Below, piece after piece: positions 34,992 through 46,600 of a stretch of 64,000 bases of DNA (positions are counted from its first letter, which is position 1; each line of letters begins with the position of its first letter). The stretch is from NCBI RefSeq assembly GCF_040706615.1, contig NZ_JAPDRF010000005.1, positions 769,492 through 833,491 of the forward strand, read 5' to 3'. The translations under genes were made by a program, and so were the position numbers. Origin of the DNA: Lentisalinibacter sediminis. Lineage in GTDB: Bacteria > Pseudomonadota > Gammaproteobacteria > Steroidobacterales > Woeseiaceae. Under the pieces are notes generated by a model, which was not told where the DNA came from, did not search any database, and saw only the letters and a program-made list of their open reading frames with translations.

Positions 34992-36404
34992 CTACCCCAT
35001 GAACTTCAGAAATTCCCGCCGTGTCTTGGGCCCGAAGGTGAGATGGTGCGGGTCGCGCCGCCCGGCGTAGTCCGCGCGTCGCTGCTCCACCAGGTCGTTT
35101 TGCGCCCGCATCGTCGCCTCCTCCAGCGAGATGCCGTAGGGCTTCAGCGCATTCAGGCCGAAGATCTTCGCCCGCAGGGCGTCGGTGACCTCCGGGTAAC
35201 CGTGCTCCTCTCTGACGTCCGCGGCGATCTGGAAGGCGCGGAAGGCCTGGATCTGGTCCTGGGGCGAGCCGTACCAGATGGAGTCGGTGCCCCACAGCAC
35301 GTTGTCCTCGCCGAGATGCTTCACCAGCTTGCCGATGCCGTGGGCGGCGCTGTCGGTGTCGCGCATCAGCCCGCGCCAGGTGCTGCCGAGTTCGGCATAG
35401 ACGTTGGAGCCCTTGCCGAGGCCGGCTTCCTCGAGGGAGCGGATGAGTCCGTCCAGGCCCTCGCCCCGGTCCGGGTCGTAGGGGCCTTCGGGCTGCCCCG
35501 GTATCCAGCCGGAGTGATAGATGAGGAAGTTCACGTCCGGGAAGCGTTTCGCGGCCGGACCGACGTCCGTACACAGGGAATGCTCGTAGGACTGGCGCCC
35601 GAAAGGAATGCCCTTGTGAATGCAGATGTTCTTCACGCCGAGGGCGCGGGCTTTCTCGAGCAAGCGGATGCCGACGTCGTCGGTGAGATAGAAGCCTTCC
35701 CCGTCCGGGCCCCACTGGGTGTAGGTCTTCCAGGCGGAGACGCCGTATTGTTCGGCGAGTTCGTCCATGTCTTCCAGGTCGCCTTCCTGGTTCGGGTTCA
35801 CCCGCCCGTGAATCAGCAGCCGATGGGTGCCCTCGAGTTCGTCGACGATCTTCCGCGTGGCGTCGGCCTCCTCGATGGTGAGCGGCTCGGCGTCCCTGCG
35901 TGACGGCACGAAGGAGAGCACCATCATGTCGGTGTCGGCGTCCAGGAAGACGTCCTTCACAAAGTCGTCGGCGCCGAGGCAGCGCATGTAGTCGCGGCTG
36001 ACATAGTCGAACTTCGCGCACTCCTCCTTGCGTTCCCGCGCGACGCTCGGCGGCACGTAGTGGCCCTGCACGTCGAAGATGAATTCCTTTTTGCCGATGC
36101 TGGCCTCGGCGAGCTGCACATCCAGTCCGGCTTCGTCGTCGAGGGCGAAGAAACCGGCGCCCTTGCCGGCGGCCGCGTTCGCCCGGTTCATGGCGAGCAG
36201 CGAAGTCGCGGCGCCGGCCGCGCTGATGAGGAAGGCGCGTCGCGGCATGCCGAGGCGCTTCGCGTTCTCGCTCGCGGCTTCCTGGGCCAGACTATTCGCG
36301 TGTTCGTTGCGCGGCTCCAGCGGAATGGGCGGGTATTCGGCGTTGGAGGTCGAGTCGAGTTTGACGGGCAGGCGCTGGCCCTCGGGGTCGAAGCGGTATT
36401 TCAT
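34992..36404 (-). CDS. Amidohydrolase-family protein with Tat-type signal
   Basis: 470 residues from ATG 36404, preceded by GAGAGGAG. A twin-arginine motif 'MPRRAFLISAAGAATSLLAM' starts at about residue 53, so an unusually long leader precedes the export signal. The catalytic part resembles the amidohydrolase-2 (PF04909) metal-dependent TIM barrels: an early 'FDVQGHYVPP', 'LIHGRVNPN', 'NICIHKGIPFG', 'FLIYHSGW' and 'NVLWGTDSIWYGSP', where His and Asp metal ligands lie. Relatives include decarboxylases such as ACMSD as well as hydrolases; the substrate is unknown. The protein ends in TRREFLKFMG, itself a Tat-like consensus. Confidence 0.8.
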   Translation of the reverse strand: MKYRFDPEGQRLPVKLDSTSNAEYPPIPLEPRNEHANSLAQEAASENAKRLGMPRRAFLISAAGAATSLLAMNRANAAAGKGAGFFALDDEAGLDVQLAEASIGKKEFIFDVQGHYVPPSVARERKEECAKFDYVSRDYMRCLGADDFVKDVFLDADTDMMVLSFVPSRRDAEPLTIEEADATRKIVDELEGTHRLLIHGRVNPNQEGDLEDMDELAEQYGVSAWKTYTQWGPDGEGFYLTDDVGIRLLEKARALGVKNICIHKGIPFGRQSYEHSLCTDVGPAAKRFPDVNFLIYHSGWIPGQPEGPYDPDRGEGLDGLIRSLEEAGLGKGSNVYAELGSTWRGLMRDTDSAAHGIGKLVKHLGEDNVLWGTDSIWYGSPQDQIQAFRAFQIAADVREEHGYPEVTDALRAKIFGLNALKPYGISLEEATMRAQNDLVEQRRADYAGRRDPHHLTFGPKTRREFLKFMG

Positions 36405-36509
36405 GGCTGGCTCCTCTCGGCGTCCCGCCAATCTGCGGCGTCGGCGCACGGCTGTAAAGTGGCGTTGCGGCATTTTCCTTGAGCGGGCGACCAATAGGCG
36501 CGCCGTCGG

Positions 36510-36538
36510 TTGTGCCGGGCCGGGGGCATGGCTAACCT
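36510..36538 (+). promoter_or_regulatory. Candidate promoter for the S9 peptidase gene
   Basis: TTGTGC at 36510-36515 and TAACCT at 36533-36538 with a 17-base spacer, about 50 bp before the ATG at 36592. The boxes match the sigma-70 consensus only partly. Confidence 0.35.
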
Positions 36539-36591
36539 CTGCCGCGCCCTGTGCCTGAAAAGACCAGTCCGAAGAACACAAGGACGAGACC

Positions 36592-38568
<1,977 letters not shown>

Positions 38569-38605
38569 TTGGCGGGGGCGGCCGGCCCGGAGGTATGCTT
38601 GCGGC

Positions 38606-40048
38606 ATGCAGAAGCTCAGCCTCCTCGATGCCACGTTTCTCTATGCAGAGACGGACAACACGCCCATGCACGTGGCCGGGCTGCAGCATTTCGAACTGCC
38701 GCCCGACCAGGATGCCGACGCTTTCTACGAGTCGCTGAAGCGCTTCGTCGAGGCGCGAGCCCACCTGGTGCCGTTCATGATGCGGCGCCTGCGCCCCTCG
38801 CCGCTGGGCATGGATCATCCCGTGTGGGTGCTCGATACCACCTTCGACATCGATTATCACGTGCAGCGGATCACCCTGCCGGCGCCGGGCACGACGGAGC
38901 AGCTGGAAGAGGCGGCCGGCGAACTCCATGTCCGGCCGCTCGACCGGGCCCGCCCGCTCTGGCGGTGGTGGCTAATCGACGGCCTCGAGTCGGGCCATGT
39001 GGCCTGGTACACCCAGTACCACCATGCCTGCCTGGACGGCATGGGCGGGCAGGCCATATTCGAGATCTTCTTCGGCCCCACGCCGGAGCCGCCGCCGGTG
39101 CCCGTCGGGCCGGAGGAGATGGACGAAGACGACCCTGGCACCTGGGGCATGCTGAGAGACACGGCACTGCGTTTCGGCGCTAATCCCGTGCGTTTCGCCC
39201 GCATGCTGCCGGACCTCGCGCGCACCACCCAGGACCTGGCGACGAGGGCATTCAGCTCGGTTGGAGGCATGAAGGCCGTCATGCCGCGGGTGCCGCGCAC
39301 GCGCTTCAGCGTCGCCATCGGCCCCGAGCGGGCGTTGGCGCTCGGCTCCATCCCGCTGACGCCGCTCAAGGCCATCGGCAAGGAGCACGGCTGCACCGTC
39401 AACGATGCCTTCATGGCCGTATGCGCCGGCGGGCTGCGCAGTTATCTGACGCAGCTCGGCGAACTGCCGGAGCGCTCGCTGGTGGCGGGCACGCCGGTGT
39501 CGGTGCGCAAGCCCGGCGACACCAGTCTGCACAACCAGGTGAGTATGCTGATGTGCGATCTGGCCACGGACCGCGAGGACCCCGTCGAGCGGATGAAGGC
39601 CATCCGCGAGTCCATCGACGGCGGCATCGAGGTGGTGCGACAGCTCGACAACGTGCATCTCGGCGATCTCACCGTGCTGGGGCTGCCCATCGCGTTCCAG
39701 GGTGTGGCCACGCTCGCCAACCGGCTCCGCCTCGGCAGCATCATCCGCCTGCCGATGAACCTGGTGATCTCCAATATCCCCGGCCCCCGGCAGATGCTGT
39801 ATCTGAACGGGGCCCGCCTGCTCACCCACTACCCGGTGTCGATCCCGAGCCACGGCAACGCGCTCAACATAACCGTGCAGTCCTATGGCGAGCGCATGGA
39901 CTTCGGCCTCGTCGCCTGCCGGCGGACCGTGCCGGACGTGCACACGCTACGGGATCACATCCTGCAGGCGTGGGACGAACTGCAGCGAGCGGCCGGCAGG
40001 GAGCCCGCGCCGCCGCTGCCCGTCGAGCCGGACGCGGCCCTGATCTAG
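38606..40048 (+). CDS. Wax ester synthase/diacylglycerol acyltransferase (WS/DGAT), copy 1
   Basis: 480 residues of the bifunctional WS/DGAT family. The catalytic HHxxxDG is HHACLDG at 139-145, and the second conserved block 'NDAFMAVCAGGLRSYL' and the third 'NLVISNIPGPRQMLYLNGAR' are present, so the enzyme looks active. It joins acyl-CoA to a long alcohol or to diacylglycerol, making storage wax esters or triacylglycerol at the membrane. It is one of three paralogues in the window; the others are in the lipid locus at 54-61 kb. Its stop overlaps the convergent malonyl-CoA reductase gene by four bases. Confidence 0.92.
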   Translation: MQKLSLLDATFLYAETDNTPMHVAGLQHFELPPDQDADAFYESLKRFVEARAHLVPFMMRRLRPSPLGMDHPVWVLDTTFDIDYHVQRITLPAPGTTEQLEEAAGELHVRPLDRARPLWRWWLIDGLESGHVAWYTQYHHACLDGMGGQAIFEIFFGPTPEPPPVPVGPEEMDEDDPGTWGMLRDTALRFGANPVRFARMLPDLARTTQDLATRAFSSVGGMKAVMPRVPRTRFSVAIGPERALALGSIPLTPLKAIGKEHGCTVNDAFMAVCAGGLRSYLTQLGELPERSLVAGTPVSVRKPGDTSLHNQVSMLMCDLATDREDPVERMKAIRESIDGGIEVVRQLDNVHLGDLTVLGLPIAFQGVATLANRLRLGSIIRLPMNLVISNIPGPRQMLYLNGARLLTHYPVSIPSHGNALNITVQSYGERMDFGLVACRRTVPDVHTLRDHILQAWDELQRAAGREPAPPLPVEPDAALI

Positions 40049-43000
40049 ACCGTGACCGCGTTGCCGCGGAAGATACGGGACAGGTAACGGCTGTCCGCCG
40101 GGCTCGGCGCCGGCACGGCGCATTGCAGCACGGCCTGGACCAGACGCTCCATCTCCTCCGCCAGCTCCTGATCGTTACCGGGTTCCTCGGCCCGGGCACG
40201 GCGTGTGAGCTGTACCTGATTGGCTGCGGGAAACGTCGGCAACCGCTCAGTCTCCACACCGAGCGTGACAGTGAATGCGTGCATCGCTGTCTTGATGAAC
40301 ATGGCGAGTGCGAACTCTTCCCGGGTGGAGGCACGCGAGGTGTCGGGTGTGACCAGCACGATCTGGCAGCGCGGGAACAATGCGGCTATCCTCGCGACGC
40401 GGAAATGATGGGTCAGATGGTCCCGGACCACGTCGCGGAATTCCTGCCGGGACAACACTCGCTCCCAGTCGCCGCCAGGCTCGCCGGTCAGCGCGTTCAG
40501 GGGCAGCCGGGTGAATGGCGTGTTGACCACGACGTCGCAACGACCGCGCTGGCGCAGCACGCCCTGGAGCCCGGCCTCGATCTCGTCGCCTACGACCTCC
40601 ACGGCGAACTCCATGCCCCCGGGCAGAGATACCCGATGGCGGATCGCCTCGGCGGCTTCCTCGCTGCGAGTGAGCAGCGTGAGACTTGCCACCCCGAAAC
40701 GGGCGAAGCCCTCGGCGACCGCCGTCAGTTCGTCGCGCATCGCATCGCCGATCAGCGCCACATGCTTGCCGCGAAGTGCCGCGAGATCCTCGGCACCCGC
40801 AGGCAGCATCAGTTCACCTTCGGTGACCGAGCGGTCGAACTTCAGGCCGCCCGAGGGATGGAAGGTCTCGCCGCTCACGCTCTTGTCGGCCAGGCTGAAC
40901 ACCGTGGAGAGTCCCACCTCCTCGTCGGTCGGCATCTTGTGCAGATGCAGCCGGTTCAGGATGCCGGTCTCGATCTTCTTCGCGGCCTTCTTGATGTCCT
41001 CCTGGTCGAAGAAGGGCTCCGGCGCCGGCACGAATGCTTGCAGGAAACGATCGGCTTCCGCCTGCTCGAGCTGACCGCCATTGACCAGCCGCTGCATGAG
41101 CTTCGGCGCGAGCGCCTCGTTCAGCAGGTAACGGGAGGCATTGGTCTCCGGGCGTCCTTCGGCCACCTGGGCGAAAAGCCTGCGCAACGGCTCCGGAGCG
41201 TCCGGCCACTGCGCCAGCTCCTCGATGGCATTCCGTGCCAGGCGGACGATGACATCCGTACCGGCGTCGTCGCTGTCGAGCACTGCCAGGATCGCGGCAT
41301 GCACGCGGTTCAGGCGCACGTTCTCCATGATCAGCCGGCCGCGCCGGTCGAACAGGCCGGGTGCGTCGGAGGAGCCCCGCAGCCGTGCGCCGTCCACGGG
41401 TCCGGGCGCCATCGCATTGATCTGGATCTCCGGTCCGAGGTGGCGGGAGAGGATCTCGGCCAGTGCGCGCTGGCCCGCCTTGGAGACGGCGTAGTCGGCC
41501 CGGTTCGGGTAGGCGACGGCGACGTATTTCTCTCCACCGAAGTAGCTGGATACGTTCAGGATATTGCCGGATCCGCGCTGCTTCATCGCCGGCGAGAACT
41601 TGCGGATGAGAGAGTAGTTGGAGACGAGGTTCGCCTCCATAGTGGTCTCCCACGCCTCGTGGCTCATGTCGACCACCATCTCCTCGGCGCCGGCGATACC
41701 GGCGTTGTTGATGAGGAAGTCGAGTTCGCCGAAGAGCTTCCGTGTGTGTTTGTAGAGGCGCTCGAGCGCATCCTCCTTGCCCACGTCGATGCCGGCCAGG
41801 ACGTGTACGCGCTCCTCGGGCTCCGCGTAACCCACGCTGCGCAGCTCGTCGACGATCTCCTGACGTGCCGCATCGAGTTTCGCGCCGCTGCGTGCGGTGA
41901 GCAGCACCCGCGCTCCGGCCAGTGCCAGATAGCGGCCGAGTTGCAGGCCAATACCGAGGCTGCCACCGGTGATGACCGCCGTCTTGCCACGATGCAGTCC
42001 AGGCAGCACGCGCTGGATGGACAGCGGCATGGAGGACTTGCCGGTCGCCCGCTGGATGCTCTTCGGTACCCAGAGGTCGATGGGGTCCATTTTGCGCACG
42101 CCGTTGTTCAGCGTGGCCGTCCAGTCGGCCGAGAAGGCAAGGTTGTCCGGATGGTTGTTGTCGAAGCGTACCAGCTGGTTCGGGACGTTCAGCCAGCCCC
42201 AGTTCCCCTGGCCGTCCTCGTGGCGCTCCTCGAAACGCCAGACTCGGATCAACTCCTCGACGGCCGCGCGCTTGATATCGTTCAGGAGATTGCCGTGGCC
42301 GTCGTCCGGGTTGGTGACGAAGGTCACCTGCGGCGCCGATCGGCGCGGCTTCCAGCCGGCCAGCCTGCGGGTGAGCATGGAGGCGAACGCCACCGGGGCG
42401 ACGACCTCGTTCTCGACAAACGCGGCCACATCGTCATCGTCGGCCGTACTGAGGGAATAGCCGTGTTGCCCGTTGGGCGTCGCAGGGAGCACGACGACGC
42501 CGTCCAGCCGTCCGTACTGATCCTCGATGAACTGGAACACGCGCTCCATGGACTCGGGGCGCAGCGGGTCCAGATGCTGCACCTGGATGGCGACGGGTTC
42601 GAAGTCCTGGACCCTCGCGCGCAGGTAGCCCACCGCGTCCAGTGTGCGGGAGCACATGACGATCCGGGCCCCGCGGTGCAGATTGCGCTCCGCGAATACC
42701 ATGGCTTCGTCGATATCGCTGCCGCACAGGATAAGGACGACGCGACCGCCGAGGTCGACCAGCCGGTCGTCGGGCCAGGAGACCAGCTTCGAGCGGCTGC
42801 GCGTCGGCACCTGCATGCCGTTGGTGACCTCGAAGCCATGCCCGGAGAACGCCCGGGACTCGTCGGAGGCCAGGAACAGGATGGTCGAGGCGACGTCGGC
42901 CGGTGTCGGATAGCGGAAGTCCAGGCTGCCTTCGGCATCCGAACGCTTCACGATCATCAGGTTGCGGAACTCGGTGGAGGTTGTGCCTTCCGGTTGACCC

Positions 43001-43683
43001 TGTAGCGAATCCATGGCCGCAAATGCCTTGTCGATGCGCTCCGATTCGATCGGGCCCGGGAATACGGTATTCACGCGGATCCCCTTGTCGCTGCCGCCAA
43101 GCTCCCGGGCGAGGCCGTGGGAGAGCGCGTTCAGACCGGATTTCGGCACCGAGTAAGCGATGCGGCCGAAATAGCGCGTGCGCGAGAAGATGGTCGAGAC
43201 GTTTACGATGGAGCCGCCCGCCGCCATGTGGGGCACGCTCGCCCGCACCATGTGCCAGGGTCCTCCCAGCAGGTTCATGGCGGACTCGAACATCGTCTGG
43301 TCCTCGCCCAGCGCGCGCTTCTCCGCATTGGTGAAGGGGATGCGCCGCAGCGTGCGCTTTGGTCCTGCAGCGCCGGCGTTGTTCACCAGAACGTCGATCT
43401 CTCCGAAGCGCTCGACGGCGGTCGCAACGATCTGCCGGCAGACGTCCGGGTCGGCGCAGTCACCTGTGGCTGCCGCGAGCCGCGCGCGGTCGATGCCTTC
43501 CCGGACCAGCTCGTCCATGAAGCCGTCCAGCTTCTCCCGGGAGCGCCCCGTCAGGACCACGTTGGCCCCCTGCCTGAGCAGTACCCGCGTGATGTAAGTG
43601 CCGATATTGCCGGCAGCGCCGGTGACGATGACATTGCGGCCATTCACGCGGCCGCTCGCTGATGGCTTGTTCTTGTCGTTCAT
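40045..43683 (-). CDS. mcr: Malonyl-CoA reductase, bifunctional (3-hydroxypropionate-forming)
   Basis: 1212 residues made of two SDR halves, near the ~1220 residues of the Chloroflexus enzyme. The N half has TGAAGNIG at 21-28 and Ser163/Tyr177-x3-Lys181; the C half has TGGSLGIG at 572-579 and Tyr731-x3-Lys735. Blocks such as 'NVSTIFSR', 'SSYFGGEK', 'YPNRADYAVSKAGQRA' and 'GETFHPSGGL', and the end 'FRGNAVTV', match my memory of that protein closely. In Chloroflexus the C half reduces malonyl-CoA to malonate semialdehyde and the N half reduces this to 3-hydroxypropionate, using NADPH. It starts in an ATGA overlap with propionyl-CoA synthase, with AGGA nine bases upstream. Confidence 0.93.
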   Translation of the reverse strand: MNDKNKPSASGRVNGRNVIVTGAAGNIGTYITRVLLRQGANVVLTGRSREKLDGFMDELVREGIDRARLAAATGDCADPDVCRQIVATAVERFGEIDVLVNNAGAAGPKRTLRRIPFTNAEKRALGEDQTMFESAMNLLGGPWHMVRASVPHMAAGGSIVNVSTIFSRTRYFGRIAYSVPKSGLNALSHGLARELGGSDKGIRVNTVFPGPIESERIDKAFAAMDSLQGQPEGTTSTEFRNLMIVKRSDAEGSLDFRYPTPADVASTILFLASDESRAFSGHGFEVTNGMQVPTRSRSKLVSWPDDRLVDLGGRVVLILCGSDIDEAMVFAERNLHRGARIVMCSRTLDAVGYLRARVQDFEPVAIQVQHLDPLRPESMERVFQFIEDQYGRLDGVVVLPATPNGQHGYSLSTADDDDVAAFVENEVVAPVAFASMLTRRLAGWKPRRSAPQVTFVTNPDDGHGNLLNDIKRAAVEELIRVWRFEERHEDGQGNWGWLNVPNQLVRFDNNHPDNLAFSADWTATLNNGVRKMDPIDLWVPKSIQRATGKSSMPLSIQRVLPGLHRGKTAVITGGSLGIGLQLGRYLALAGARVLLTARSGAKLDAARQEIVDELRSVGYAEPEERVHVLAGIDVGKEDALERLYKHTRKLFGELDFLINNAGIAGAEEMVVDMSHEAWETTMEANLVSNYSLIRKFSPAMKQRGSGNILNVSSYFGGEKYVAVAYPNRADYAVSKAGQRALAEILSRHLGPEIQINAMAPGPVDGARLRGSSDAPGLFDRRGRLIMENVRLNRVHAAILAVLDSDDAGTDVIVRLARNAIEELAQWPDAPEPLRRLFAQVAEGRPETNASRYLLNEALAPKLMQRLVNGGQLEQAEADRFLQAFVPAPEPFFDQEDIKKAAKKIETGILNRLHLHKMPTDEEVGLSTVFSLADKSVSGETFHPSGGLKFDRSVTEGELMLPAGAEDLAALRGKHVALIGDAMRDELTAVAEGFARFGVASLTLLTRSEEAAEAIRHRVSLPGGMEFAVEVVGDEIEAGLQGVLRQRGRCDVVVNTPFTRLPLNALTGEPGGDWERVLSRQEFRDVVRDHLTHHFRVARIAALFPRCQIVLVTPDTSRASTREEFALAMFIKTAMHAFTVTLGVETERLPTFPAANQVQLTRRARAEEPGNDQELAEEMERLVQAVLQCAVPAPSPADSRYLSRIFRGNAVTV

Positions 43684-46600
43684 CTGAGCGTTCCTGCTGA
43701 TCCCGTATCAATACGCCGAATCTCCTCGCCCCGCGCTTCCGCGTCACGGATGGCCCAGGCTCGGTACAACTCGTCCCTGGTCTTCAGTCCCGTTCTCGGC
43801 AGCGCATGGACCGCCACGTAAGTCGCGCCGGCGTGCCGGTTCTCCCACATGGCCTGATGGGCCTCCGCCAGCCCTTCCAGCGGTACCTGCACGGGCGGCA
43901 CGACGTCGATCATGCCCGCCGCAATCCTCTCCTGGACTTCGGCGAACTCCCGCGCCGTATTCAGGTGCGTGCCCCGGATCTCTGCGCTCGGCATGAGAAT
44001 CCGCCGCTGACGCATCCAGACCTGAGGCGCGTAGAAGCTCAGCCGCTGGCCGCCGAGGTCCTCGGCGTACACGATGCTGCCCACGTTCGGCTTGACCAGC
44101 GAGGTGGCCAGCGCAAGGCCGTCCCGGCCGCGGCGCTCGAAGATCACGTCCGGCAGTCCGCGCTTGTCCAGCGCGCTGCGCAGGAGCGGGGCGATTGCCG
44201 AACCCACCGGCTTCAGCGTGCGGTCCGAGAAGCGCCGCACCGACTCCTTGAAGGCGGCCGACTCGGTGAACGGGTTTGGCAGCGGTGCGAACGGGCCGGG
44301 CGCATCGAATTCCTCGCCGAGTCGGCGCCGGATCTCCTCCAGGCTGACGACGCCGCGGAACTGGGTGCCGAAGCCGAGCGAGGTGACGAACTCCCGCTGC
44401 GCCACCGTATCCGCCAGCACGGCCACGCGGGCGTTCAGCGCGCAGCCGATCTCGATGGCCTCGATTGCCACCGGGTCGACGATGCCGTCCTCGGCACCCG
44501 GGCCGTAGACGACGAGCAGCGCACGACCCGCGCGCAGCCCCGCCCGCGCGAGCATGGTCGCCGGCCTTTCCTCGCCGCGTTTGCCCATGAACGAGAAGCG
44601 ATAACCGGAAGAGGCGCCGAAGAAGGTCAGCACGCCGCCGTCGCCCAGCGCCTGGAACGAGCGGCCGAAGGCGCGCTCTCCGGCGTGGGAAACCACGTAG
44701 TCGACGGGTCCGCCGGCCTGTTCCGCGACTGCGTCCACGAACGGCCGTCCTGCCGCTTCCCAGGCGTCCCATTCGGCGGGGTCGTCCGGTACCGGCGTGA
44801 AGATGTCGGCCCAGCGTTCGTCCTTGCGGTTCACGGGGGCGCCGCCGTAGCGTCGCACCCGTTCGGCGCGTTCCTCCGAGGAGACCATGCCCACGACCTC
44901 CAGACCTGTCTGGCGGGCGCTCCGCAGGCACTCGAGGCCGGTGCCCGTCGACGCGCCTTCCACGAAGAGACGCCGCCCCGGCTGCACGTCCAGCGTGGTG
45001 TAGAGCGCCCGGTGGATGGTGCCGAAGGTGAGGCCGTAGGAGCCGGCCTCCTCGATGGTCATTCCGCCCAGCTTCGGATGCAGTTGGGGACCCTGCACGA
45101 CGAGGAACTGGGCATGGCTGCCGTCGTTCACCTCGTAGCCCTGGATGTGGAAATCGGCGGCCATCGGATCGAGGCCCTGGTCGGGTGAGAGCAGCTCGCT
45201 CTGTCCCGAGTAGATCGTCACCAGCTGGCCGATCGACAGCCGGCTTTCCCGCACCAGTTCCTCGCCGAGTTCGGCGATCAGCGCCACGCCACCGGAACCG
45301 GTCACCTGCAGGTCCGCATCGCGGGCGTCGAACGGCGAGACCGGAATGCCGGTGAGCGCCCAGATATCATTGAAGTTGACCTCCGAGGCAAGCAGGTAGA
45401 CCAGCGCCTCGTTCGGCCCTGGCCGCGGCGTCTCGAGCACCAGCAGCTGCTCGGACTCCGCGGGGTCGGCGTGACGCGGCAGTCCGGTCGCCGGATCCTT
45501 CGTGACCCCCATGCCGTACTGGTAGTCGGGTACCGGCGTTACGCCCGGGTAGAAGGCTGCATCCAGGGGCAGCAGCCGGCCGTCGGCTTCGAGACGCCGA
45601 CGGGTCTCCTCGCTCGCGTCCGGTGGCACCTCGACATGGCGCAGCGGTAGCGGCGCACTGCGGCGCTCGAGGAAGGCGCGGATGCCGGCCGGACCGGATG
45701 CCGGGTCGCAGACCGCAGCGGCGAAGAGTTCCGCCTCGTGCCTCAGGCCCGCGCGCTGGCCTTGCTTCGCGCCGACCGACAGGGCCTCGAGTATGCGCTC
45801 GACGGGCCGTTCGCGACCGCTCGCGCGCAGCTGCGCCATCGCCGGTGCGAGCTTGGGATGATCAGTGAGGGCGGCCGGGTCCGGCAGCGCCGATTCGCGG
45901 GACTCGAGGTACTCCCGCCTGCGCTCCATCGCCTCGACCAGCGGGCCCTCGCCGCGGAAAAACTGGCGCAGCCGTTCCATTGCGGTTGCCACGGGGCCGA
46001 CCGCGCTGTCGCCCACCACCTCGTCCACCAGACCGACGTCACGGGCGTCCGCGGCATCGACGGCACGTCCGCTGAGTATGAGGCGCATGGCCTCGACGAG
46101 CCCTTCTTCGCCATGGCGGTGATGCAGTCGGCGGGGCAGCCGCTGGGTGCCGCCGTAGCCGGGCAGCAGGTTGAGGTTGATCTCCGGCTGGCCGAAGCGG
46201 GCATGGCGGTCGGCGATCACGTAGGCACAGGCCAGCACCAGTTCGTTGCCGCCACCGAGTGCGGGGCCGTTCGCCGCGGCGATCACCGGCTTGCCCAGGT
46301 TCTCGAGCGTCGAGAAGGCCGTGTGTGCGGCGTTCGGCGGTGTGCGGGCGCTGTCGATGTCGCCCGCCTCGCCGACCTCCAGCAGTTCCTTGACATCGGC
46401 GCCGGCCACGAAGGCGCTGCGCGCGCCGGTGATCACGACGGCTGCCGTATCCTCGCGTTTGGAGATGTGCTCGAGGACGGTGTTCAGCTCGTCCAGGCTG
46501 CGCTCGTTCAGCGAGTTCACGGGCGGGTGATCGATGACGACCAGCGCCACCCGCCGGCCCGGTGCGATCTCGTGATTCTCCACGCGAAGGTAGCGGTAGG

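Noticed and set aside
39421..43005. Rightward open frame of nearly 1200 codons opposite the malonyl-CoA reductase gene
   Set aside because: Composition is Arg/Ala/Gly/His-rich without domains, as expected opposite a GC-rich gene. The leftward strand encodes a clear, motif-complete enzyme.
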